From contig CAKTZK010000006.1 in assembly GCA_934635515.1 (NCBI GenBank), positions 1 through 34,050 of the forward strand: a DNA stretch of 34,050 nt. The letters are read 5' to 3'. Below the pieces are notes generated by a model that saw only the letters and a program-made list of their open reading frames with translations, ran no database searches and had not been told where the DNA came from. The translations under genes and the position numbers were made by a program. Shown here one piece after another: positions 16,367 to 22,383 of the stretch (position 1 is its first letter; every line of letters starts with the position of its first letter). This DNA comes from an uncultured Oscillospiraceae bacterium. Its GTDB lineage: Bacteria; Bacillota_A; Clostridia; Oscillospirales; Oscillospiraceae.

Positions 16367-16394
16367 TTGTAAACCGGGCCGGAGTGGGTATACT
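16367..16394 (+). promoter_or_regulatory. Promoter of the oleate hydratase gene
   Basis: TTGTAA (16367-16372), 16-bp spacer, TATACT (16389-16394), 33 bp before the start codon. Confidence 0.7.
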
Positions 16395-16427
16395 GAAGAC
16401 AGAAAGAAAAAACAGGAGGTTTTGATT

Positions 16428-18221
16428 ATGTATTATTCTGCCGGAACTTATGAGTCCTTTGCCCATCCCGAAAAGCCCAAGGACGCGGATAAAAAGTCCG
16501 CCTATATCATCGGCACGGGCCTGGCCGGCCTGACCGCCGCCTTCTATCTGGTCCGTGACGGCCAGATGAAGGGCGAGCACATCCACCTGCTGGAAAAGCT
16601 GGATCTGGCCGGCGGCAGCTGCGATGGCCGCAAGGACGTGACCAAGGGCTTCTTCATGCGGGGCGGCCGGGAGATGGACAACCACTTCGAGGTCATGTGG
16701 GACACCTTCCGGGATGTGCCGTCCATTGAGACGCCGGGCGTGTCCGTGCTGGATGAGTACTACTGGCTCAATAAGCACGACCCCAACTACTCCCTCTGCC
16801 GGGCCACGGTGGACCGGGGCCAGGATGCCCACACCGATAAGAAGTTCGCCCTGGACAAGGAGTCTGCCCTGGCCCTGTCTCAGCTGTTCATGACCCCGGA
16901 GAAGGACCTGGAGGACAAGAAGATCTCCGATGTTCTGCCCGACTCCTTCTGGAGCACCAACTTCTGGCTGTACTGGCAGACCATGTTCGCCTTCCAGCGC
17001 TGGTCCAGCGCCCTGGAAATGAAGCGCTACCTCTGCCGCTACGTGCACCACATCGACGGCCTGCCCGACTTCAGCGCTCTGCGCTTTACCAAGTACAACC
17101 AGTATGAGAGCATGATCCTGCCCCTGGTAAAGTACCTGGAGGACCATGGCGTGCGGGTGGAGTACGGCATGGACGTAAAGAACGTTATCATCGAGACCCA
17201 GGGGGACAAGAAGGTAGCCAAGCAGATCGTCTATGTGAAGGACGGCAAGGAGCAGACCATCGACCTCATTGAGGACGACCTGGTGTTCATCACCAACGGC
17301 TGCTGCACCGACACCTCCTGCTACGGCGACCAGACCCACGCCCCGGACCTGTCCGGCGTGAAGAACGGCTTTGGCGAGTCCTGGGATATGTGGAAGGCCA
17401 TTGCCGCCCAGGCCAAGCACGGCGAGTTCGGCAATCCCGATGCCTTCTGCAGCGACGTGGAGGCCACCAACTGGATGAGCGCCACCGTGGCCACCTCCAA
17501 CGAGGAGATCATCCGGCACATCATGGACATCTGCCAGCGGGATCCCCGCTCCGGCAAGGTAACCACCGGCGGCATTGTCACCGTGAAGGACAGCACCGAC
17601 AACTGGTATCTCTCCTGGACCATCAACCGCCAGCCCCAGTTCAAGTCCCAGGATAAGAACATGGTCCTGGTGTGGCTGTATTCGCTGAACACCAATAAGG
17701 AAGGCAACTATGTGAAGAAGGCCATGCGGGAGTGCACCGGCGAGGAGGTCTGCCGGGAGTGGCTGTATCACATCGGCGTGCCCACGGAAAAGATCGATGC
17801 TCTGGCCCACGATGCCTGCAACACCACCACCTGCTTCATGCCCTATATCAACGCCTTCTTCCAGCCCCGCAAGGAGTCTGACCGGCCCAAGGTCGTGCCC
17901 GACGGCGCCGTGAACTTCGCCTTCATCGGCCAGTTTGCCGAGACGCCCCGGGACACCATCTTCACCACCGAGTACTCTATGCGCACCGGTATGGAGTCGG
18001 TCTACACGCTGATGGATATTGACCGCGGCGTGCCGGAGGTCTGGGGCAGCAAGTATGACGTGCGGGAGCTGCTGCGCGCCTGCTACTACGCCATCGACAA
18101 GAAGCCCATCAGCGAGGCACCTCTGTCCTTCAAGGAGAAGGAGATGCTCAAGGTGCTCCTGAAAAAGGTCAAGGGCACGGATATTGAGCTGCTGCTGAAG
18201 GAGAGCGGCCTTATCCAGTGA
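16428..18221 (+). CDS. ohyA: Oleate hydratase (FAD-dependent, MCRA family)
   Basis: A 597-residue enzyme that adds water to the cis-9 double bond of oleate and related unsaturated fatty acids, giving 10-hydroxy products. It is found in gut Firmicutes and lactobacilli and helps tolerate toxic unsaturated fatty acids. Visible are the FAD-binding GTGLAG (29-34), the family-specific RGGREMDNHFEVMWD loop near residue 80, RYVHHIDGLPDFSALRFTKY, and the C-terminal FIGQFAETPRDTIFTTEYS with its FAD contacts. The length matches the family (about 590). AGGAGG lies 8 nt before the ATG at 16428. It is a single-gene unit bounded by its promoter and terminator. Confidence 0.96.
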   Translation: MYYSAGTYESFAHPEKPKDADKKSAYIIGTGLAGLTAAFYLVRDGQMKGEHIHLLEKLDLAGGSCDGRKDVTKGFFMRGGREMDNHFEVMWDTFRDVPSIETPGVSVLDEYYWLNKHDPNYSLCRATVDRGQDAHTDKKFALDKESALALSQLFMTPEKDLEDKKISDVLPDSFWSTNFWLYWQTMFAFQRWSSALEMKRYLCRYVHHIDGLPDFSALRFTKYNQYESMILPLVKYLEDHGVRVEYGMDVKNVIIETQGDKKVAKQIVYVKDGKEQTIDLIEDDLVFITNGCCTDTSCYGDQTHAPDLSGVKNGFGESWDMWKAIAAQAKHGEFGNPDAFCSDVEATNWMSATVATSNEEIIRHIMDICQRDPRSGKVTTGGIVTVKDSTDNWYLSWTINRQPQFKSQDKNMVLVWLYSLNTNKEGNYVKKAMRECTGEEVCREWLYHIGVPTEKIDALAHDACNTTTCFMPYINAFFQPRKESDRPKVVPDGAVNFAFIGQFAETPRDTIFTTEYSMRTGMESVYTLMDIDRGVPEVWGSKYDVRELLRACYYAIDKKPISEAPLSFKEKEMLKVLLKKVKGTDIELLLKESGLIQ

Positions 18222-18232
18222 CCCATACTATT

Positions 18233-18273
18233 AAAGCGGAGGATGTATGCAAAAGCATACATCCTCCGCTTTT
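18233..18273. terminator. Terminator of the oleate hydratase gene
   Basis: Perfect 18-bp stem (18233-18250 with 18255-18272) with an AAAA loop; T run at 18271-18273. Confidence 0.9.
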
Positions 18274-18281
18274 GCTCCAAG

Positions 18282-18514
18282 AGCCTCGCAGAGTTTGCTG
18301 CTCGCAGGCGGCAAAAAATTGAAAGTATTTTCTCTCACGACATGTGCGTGAGAGAAAATACTTCTCAGACTGCAAGTGTGGAATTTTTGCGCTGCGCGCA
18401 AAAATTATGCGCGCAGCAGACTGCAAGCCTTTTGTCGGAAAAACCCGGAGTTTTTTTCGACAGCCCTACAAAAACAAGTCCCGGCCGCGATGCTGGTAGT
18501 GCGGTCGGGACTTG
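18282..18514. repeat. Cluster of palindromes with a copy upstream of ssrA
   Basis: About 230 bp without a gene, built almost wholly of inverted repeats. In order: AGCCTCGCAGAGTTTG with a GC-rich stem (18282-18314); a perfect 17-bp stem, arms 18323-18339 and 18347-18363; overlapping stems at 18382-18406 (AATTTTTGCGC / GCGCAAAAATT) and 18391-18417 (GCTGCGCGCA / TGCGCGCAGC), which exclude each other; these are flanked by 11-bp direct repeats CAGACTGCAAG (18366-18376, 18417-18427); an imperfect stem 18433-18462; and a 14-bp stem with one mismatch, 18475-18488 and 18501-18514. The first and the 18433 modules recur at 12815-12887. Confidence 0.75.
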
Positions 18515-18563
18515 ATCGTGAGGTAAAACTCACTTGGAAAAGAAAGGGTAAGAGTAAGTTTGA

Positions 18564-18818
18564 TCAGGCCTGCAGGCGGTCTTCCTTGTTCCAGCTGAGC
18601 ACATCCAGCCGGGGATAGCGGCTGCGCAGCTCATCCAGCTTGCCGTCGGTGTCGCCCAGAACGGCGATGCGGTTCACAGCCGTCAGGTCGGCCAGGGGCA
18701 TGGGCTCCTTGCGGTCCTCGCCGCAGGTGGGGCAGTGGTACATGCCGCTTGCCTTGTCGTATACTACCTCGCTGCTGCCGCATACAGCGCAGCGGTTCAT
18801 CTTAGAAATCAATGCCAT
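18564..18818 (-). CDS. Small zinc-ribbon protein of unknown role
   Basis: An 84-residue protein with two CxxC knuckles (C10, C13 and C29, C32), a spacing that fits one zinc ribbon. The rest (VNRIAVLGDTDGKLDELRSR and onward) looks like a short globular tail with no family I recognise. AGGAGGAC lies 7 nt before the ATG at 18818, and a good promoter stands upstream, so it is a real gene. It is divergent from the LysR gene. The zinc ribbon could bind nucleic acid or a protein; I cannot say which. Confidence 0.75.
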   Translation of the reverse strand: MALISKMNRCAVCGSSEVVYDKASGMYHCPTCGEDRKEPMPLADLTAVNRIAVLGDTDGKLDELRSRYPRLDVLSWNKEDRLQA

Positions 18819-18850
18819 AATTTTTGTCCTCCTATCTTTGATCTGCTATT

Positions 18851-18879
18851 AGCATAGCACGGGCCAAAATATTTGTAAA
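18851..18879 (-). promoter_or_regulatory. Promoter of the zinc-ribbon gene
   Basis: On the minus strand: TTTACA (18879-18874), 17-bp spacer, TATGCT (18856-18851). Confidence 0.7.
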
Positions 18880-18893
18880 GCGCATGTTTGTTC

Positions 18894-18923
18894 TTGAAAG
18901 TATGAGGAGTTGTATGGTATAAT
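18894..18923 (+). promoter_or_regulatory. Promoter of the LysR gene
   Basis: TTGAAA (18894-18899), 18-bp spacer, TATAAT (18918-18923). The divergent zinc-ribbon promoter is 15 bp away. Confidence 0.75.
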
Positions 18924-18944
18924 GTGCACGGAAGGGGGAGAGAA

Positions 18945-19829
18945 ATGAGCATTACAAAATATCAAATTTTCCTGAAAACCGCGGCCTGCGGCAGCTTTTC
19001 CAAGGCGGCGGAGGCCATGAACTTCACCCAGTCCGGCATCAGCCACGCCGTGAGCGCGCTGGAGAGTGAGCTGGGAGTCACCCTGCTCAGCCGCAATCGG
19101 GGCGGCGTGGTGCTTACGGCGGACGGCCGGACGATACTGCCCCAGATCGAGAAGCTGTGCGCCGCCCACCACGCCATGATGCAGACGGTGGAGAGCCTGA
19201 AGGGGATGGACAGCGGCCTGGTGAAGATCGCGGCCTTTTCCAGCGTATCCTCCCAGTGGCTGCCGCGCATCCTTAAGAGCTTCGGCCAGCTGTATCCCAA
19301 TATCGAGTTTGAGGTGGTCACCGGAGATTTTTACGACCAGATCGAAAACTGGGTGTTTACCGGGGCGGTGGACTGCGGCTTTTTCCGGCTGCCCTCCACC
19401 CGAAAGCTGCAGACCTATACCCTGTATCGGGATGCCCTGGAGGTGGTGGTGCCCTGCAATCATCCCTTTGCCGACAGCGACCCATTCCCGGTGGAGGAGC
19501 TGGCCACGGAGCCGTTTATCCTGCTGGAGGAGGGCGTGGACTATGAGATCCGGGCCGCCTTCGACAAGCTGGGCATCCGCCCCTGCGTGAAATATACGGC
19601 CCGGGAGGACCGGACCATCCTGGCTATGGTGTCCGAGGGCCTGGGCATCAGCCTGCTGCCGGGGCTGATGGTCAGCCACAGCCCGTCTCCCATCAAGTCC
19701 TGCCGGGCGCCGCTGGATTTCTACCGCACCATCGGCATCGGCGTGAAGGACAAGAAGGCCCTGTCCAAGTCCACAAGGCTGTTTGTGGACTATGTGCGCG
19801 CCTGGGTGGCGGAGAATGAGGACATGTAG
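18945..19829 (+). CDS. LysR-family transcriptional regulator
   Basis: A 294-residue LysR-type regulator. The N-terminal helix-turn-helix reads FLKTAACGSFSKAAEAMNFT and QSGISHAVSALESELG (residues about 9-44), and the C-terminal part is a periplasmic-binding-like effector domain (SSVSSQWLPRILKSFGQLYP, LATEPFILLEEG, MVSEGLGISLLPGLM). The ATG at 18945 has GGAAGGGGGAGAG just before it; the in-frame GTG at 18924 is not used. It stops with TAG. LysR regulators usually control adjacent genes with an aromatic or redox ligand. The flavodoxin and CMD-cupin genes lie 130 bp downstream, but their promoter looks MerR-controlled, so the LysR target is open. Confidence 0.92.
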   Translation: MSITKYQIFLKTAACGSFSKAAEAMNFTQSGISHAVSALESELGVTLLSRNRGGVVLTADGRTILPQIEKLCAAHHAMMQTVESLKGMDSGLVKIAAFSSVSSQWLPRILKSFGQLYPNIEFEVVTGDFYDQIENWVFTGAVDCGFFRLPSTRKLQTYTLYRDALEVVVPCNHPFADSDPFPVEELATEPFILLEEGVDYEIRAAFDKLGIRPCVKYTAREDRTILAMVSEGLGISLLPGLMVSHSPSPIKSCRAPLDFYRTIGIGVKDKKALSKSTRLFVDYVRAWVAENEDM

Positions 19830-19873
19830 CTTCCGGCTGCATCCGGAAGAGAGGATCTGTTTTCAAAAAAGAC

Positions 19874-19904
19874 TTGACTTAAAGTGTGCTTTAAGTTATA
19901 TAGT
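19874..19904 (+). promoter_or_regulatory. MerR-type promoter with operator in a 19-bp spacer
   Basis: TTGACT (19874-19879), 19-bp spacer, TATAGT (19899-19904). The spacer carries a perfect inverted repeat, ACTTAAAG-TGTG-CTTTAAGT (19877-19896). A too-long 19-bp spacer with a palindrome inside is the established mark of MerR-family control, where the bound protein twists the DNA to bring the boxes into register. The palindrome resembles those reported for AdhR/NmlR-type MerR regulators of thiol or aldehyde stress. No merR gene lies in the window. Confidence 0.82.
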
Positions 19905-19957
19905 ATGGTAAAAACCAGGCAGCCCCCGGATTGCAGATCCTAAAAGGAGTGTGCAAG

Positions 19958-20437
19958 ATGAAGAATATTCTGGTAGCCTATTTTTCCGCCAGCGGCGAGA
20001 CGAAAAAGCTGGCAAAGACCATTGCGGGCGTCACCGGCGGCGACCTTTTTGAGATCGCGCCCAAGACGGCCTACACCGCCGCCGACCTGGACTGGATGAA
20101 CGCCAAAAGCCGCAGCAGCGTGGAGATGAAGGACGAAAAGAGCCGCCCGGAGATTTCCGGACGGGTGGAGGACATGGCCCGGTATGACACGATGTTTGTG
20201 GGCTTCCCCATCTGGTGGTACCAGGCCCCCCGGATCATTGAGACCTTCCTGGAGAGCTATGACTTTTCCGGCAGGAAGGTGGTGGCCTTCGCCACCTCCG
20301 GCGGCAGCGGTCTGGGCAAAACGGAGTCCATTCTCCGGGGCGTCTGCCCCCAGGCACAGTAGGTCCCCGGCAAGCGCCTGTCCAGCGGTGCCGATGCCGC
20401 CTCTGTGGAAAAATGGGTCAAGACATTGGATATTTAA
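19958..20437 (+). pseudogene. Flavodoxin gene with one in-frame amber codon
   Basis: The frame starts at ATG 19958 (AAAGGAG at 19943-19949, spacing 8) and encodes a short-chain flavodoxin: LVAYFSASGETKKLA at the phosphate-binding loop, MFVGFPIWWYQAPRIIETFL and VAFATSGGSGLGKTES. It meets TAG at 20360-20362, giving 134 residues, then continues in the same frame for 24 more codons (VPGKRLSSGADAASVEKWVK...) to TAA at 20435-20437, which is the normal family C-terminus. The TAG stands where PGKRL is usually preceded by Trp in this family, so a TGG to TAG change fits. Whole, it would be 159 residues. The truncated form may still bind FMN but would lack its last helix. It could also be read through. 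Confidence 0.8.
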
Positions 20438-20457
20438 TTGAATAGGAGGAAACGGAT

Positions 20458-21213
20458 ATGGCAGTGAAACAGACGGCGGGCAGAGATGCCCTGGGGGAGT
20501 TTGCCCCTAAATTTGCCCAGCTGAACGACGATGTGCTTTTTGGCGAGGTGTAGAGCCGGGAGGATAAGCTTTCCCTGCGGGATCGGAGCGTTGTAACGAT
20601 GGTGGCTCTGATGGCCCAGGGCCTTACGGATTCCTCCTTCCGCTATCACCTGGAGTCCGCCAAGAAAAACGGCGTGACCAAGACGGAAATTGCGGAAATT
20701 CTGACCCACGCGGCCTTTTACGCCGGCTGGCCCAAGGCCTGGGCGGCCTTCCGCATGGCCAAGGAGGTCTGGGCGGAGGAGGATGCGGCGGCGGATGCCA
20801 AGGCGGCCCACGCAAGCGCCATGGTGTTCCCCATCGGCGCGCCCAATGACGGCTTTGCCCAGTATTTTATCGGCCAGAGCTACCTGGCGCCCCTGTCTGA
20901 CTCTCAGGTGGGCATTTTCAATGTGACCTTTGAGCCGGGCTGCCGCAACAACTGGCACATCCACCACGCCGCCCAGGGCGGCGGCCAGATCCTGGTGTGC
21001 GTGGCCGGCCGGGGCTATTATCAGGAGGAGGGCAAGCCTGCCCAGGAGCTGCATCCGGGGGATGTGGTGAACATCCCCGCTGGCATCAAGCACTGGCACG
21101 GTGCGGCCCCGGACAGCTGGTTCTCCCACCTGGCGGTGGAGGTCCCGGGGGTGGACGGGGCCAACGAGTGGCTGGAGCCGGTGACAGACGAGGTCTACGG
21201 AAAGCTGAAATAA
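20458..21213 (+). pseudogene. Carboxymuconolactone decarboxylase-cupin fusion gene with one in-frame amber codon
   Basis: AGGAGG precedes the ATG at 20458. The first 31 codons (MAVKQTAGRDALGEFAPKFA, then QLNDDVLFGEV) match the start of carboxymuconolactone decarboxylase-like proteins. TAG at 20551-20553 then stands where the family reads W in GEVWSRE. The frame continues without further damage to TAA at 21213: the CMD domain (LTDSSFRYHLESAKKNGVTK, EILTHAAFYAGWPKAWAAF) and a C-terminal cupin with NNWHIHHAAQGGGQILVCVAG and HPGDVVNIPAGIKHWHGA, containing the metal-binding histidines. Undamaged it would be 251 residues. A restart at an internal ATG (20599) would give a 204-residue protein without the first part. 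It is 20 bp after the flavodoxin frame, the same operon. Confidence 0.82.
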
Positions 21214-21224
21214 AGATGTATCGC

Positions 21225-21254
21225 AAAAAAGCGCCGGAGCCCCGGCGCTTTTTT
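21225..21254 (+). terminator. Terminator of the flavodoxin-CMD/cupin operon
   Basis: 13-bp stem, arms 21225-21237 (AAAAAAGCGCCGG) and 21242-21254, with a 4-nt loop and a T run that is part of the right arm. Confidence 0.9.
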
Positions 21255-21340
21255 CGTTGGGGCGGAGACCCGGACAAGGGGGAGAAAATAGGGGTGCTGT
21301 TTTGCCAGAGGATACATGCAAAAAATTTCACTAAAATGGG

Positions 21341-21369
21341 TCGACAGACCGCCCGGACAATGCTATAGT
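21341..21369 (+). promoter_or_regulatory. Promoter of the small membrane protein gene
   Basis: TCGACA (21341-21346), 17-bp spacer, TATAGT (21364-21369). Confidence 0.6.
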
Positions 21370-21400
21370 CCCAAGTAACACACAGAAAGGAGAATCGGCC

Positions 21401-21604
21401 ATGACTTACCGCACCGCTGCCAAGGGCAATACCGCTGCGCGGAATAACTGCGCCGTTTTCTCCCCGAGCGCTATGATCCTGATTCTGCTGGACACGATTT
21501 CCGTCGTGTCCATTTTTGCTGTGCGAATTATTAGCTTCCTGCAGCGGAAAAGGAATATCCAGCGCCGAGAAATGACGAGTAACTTCGTATTGGCTGCCGC
21601 CTGA
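21401..21604 (+). CDS. Small single-helix membrane protein, unknown
   Basis: A 67-residue frame with AAAGGAG 8 or so nt before its ATG, its own promoter and its own terminator, so I treat it as a gene. One hydrophobic helix spans about residues 24-47 (AMILILLDTISVVSIFAVRI), followed by a strongly basic stretch (QRKRNIQRR), which puts the C-terminus in the cytosol. The end, NFVLAAA, resembles the ALAA/VAA class of C-terminal degrons. I recognise no family. A type I toxin-like peptide, a small regulator of a membrane protein, or a leader peptide are all possible. Confidence 0.55.
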   Translation: MTYRTAAKGNTAARNNCAVFSPSAMILILLDTISVVSIFAVRIISFLQRKRNIQRREMTSNFVLAAA

Positions 21605-21628
21605 GAGCAGGCGGCCTCACCTGTGCAT

Positions 21629-21663
21629 AAGCGGCTCCGCCAGATCGGCGGGGCCGCTTTTTT
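21629..21663 (+). terminator. Terminator after the small membrane protein gene
   Basis: 13-bp stem with one mismatch (21629-21641 with 21647-21659), 5-nt loop, T run to 21663. Confidence 0.85.
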
Positions 21664-21728
21664 CATAGGTGCATGAACCGGACGACATCCCCTCAGGGTG
21701 CCATATATATAAAGGAGGACAAAGAAAA

Positions 21729-22091
21729 ATGCCTATCATCCACGTAACCGTTACCGGAAAGCAGGACGCACAGAAGAAACGCGACTTCATGGAGTTTGCC
21801 GCCGGCAGCATCTGCGGCCATACCAGCACGCTGCCCAAGAACATCTATGTCTATTTCCACGAAATGGACCCGGAGAACGTGCGCAAGACCGCACCCACCG
21901 TGCTCATCGACTGGACCATGATCCCCGACCGCACCAACGAGGCCAAAAAGGCCATTATGGGCGAGCTGACCGACGAGCTGGCCAAGCTCACCGGAGAAAA
22001 CCGAAGCGAGATCGTGATCATTTTCAATGACATTCCGCTGCCCAACGCCATGCTGGGCGGCATTACCCGAGCCGATAATTACAACTGGTAA
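21729..22091 (+). CDS. Tandem-domain tautomerase (4-oxalocrotonate tautomerase superfamily)
   Basis: A 120-residue protein. After loss of Met the first residue is Pro (PIIHVTVTGKQDAQKKRDF), the catalytic base in this superfamily. Two beta-alpha-beta units can be seen: residues 2-55, and 56-120 starting PTVLIDWTMIPDRTNEAKKA and ending in the typical IIFNDIPLPNAMLGGIT. Most 4-OT proteins are single units near 60 residues, so this is a fused dimer-like form. I reject an upstream ATG (21669) because AAAGGAGGAC precedes the ATG at 21729. The substrate is unknown. The gene follows a terminator with no clear promoter of its own. Confidence 0.82.
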   Translation: MPIIHVTVTGKQDAQKKRDFMEFAAGSICGHTSTLPKNIYVYFHEMDPENVRKTAPTVLIDWTMIPDRTNEAKKAIMGELTDELAKLTGENRSEIVIIFNDIPLPNAMLGGITRADNYNW

Positions 22092-22096
22092 AGCCA

Positions 22097-22129
22097 GCCG
22101 GGGCAGGCCGTGAGACTTGCCCCGGCCTT
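22097..22129 (+). terminator. Terminator of the tautomerase gene
   Basis: GCCGGGGCA (22097-22105) and TGCCCCGGC (22118-22126), then a short T run. Confidence 0.75.
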
Positions 22130-22222
22130 TGTGCGGCTGGGAGGATCTCCGTGTACGGGACATTTTCTGCGCCGCGTATGTCGGATCTGACGAAAATTTT
22201 TCACCAAAAAGAACGAAAAAAC

Positions 22223-22251
22223 TTGCAACATCGATGATAAAGCGGTATAAT
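22223..22251 (+). promoter_or_regulatory. Promoter of the diguanylate cyclase gene
   Basis: TTGCAA (22223-22228), 17-bp spacer, TATAAT (22246-22251). It gives a leader of about 125 nt before the start codon. Confidence 0.8.
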
Positions 22252-22257
22252 GCCGAT

Positions 22258-22383
22258 AAGATTGCGTTGAGATACCCAAAAGATCTCATGGGCAGACAAA
22301 AGTCGTCAAAGGCCTGCGCTTTTTGGGGGGAAGACCCGGGGCGGCGGCAGAGGCGCTGAAATAGAAACGAGCAGGAGAACTAT
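22258..22383 (+). promoter_or_regulatory. 5' leader of the diguanylate cyclase gene, possible pseudoknot
   Basis: GAGAT (22269-22273) pairs with ATCTC (22283-22287), and the CCC in the loop (22275-22277) can pair with GGG just after the stem (22290-22292), an H-type pseudoknot. It is followed by a small GAC-AAAA-GTC stem. I could not match it to c-di-GMP-I, c-di-GMP-II or preQ1 consensus by eye. Confidence 0.35.

Noticed and set aside
18233..18514. A CRISPR array
   Set aside because: The repeats are palindromes of different sequence, without regular unit length or spacers, and no cas gene is near.
18243..18515. A 90-codon frame through the palindrome cluster
   Set aside because: It has no ribosome binding site and its codons only follow the inverted repeats.
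19958..21213. Genome-wide reading of TAG as an amino acid
   Set aside because: tsaD and the LysR gene end in TAG at their expected C-termini, and read-through of tsaD would run through a terminator and a promoter. Reassignment is therefore unlikely, though local suppression is not excluded.
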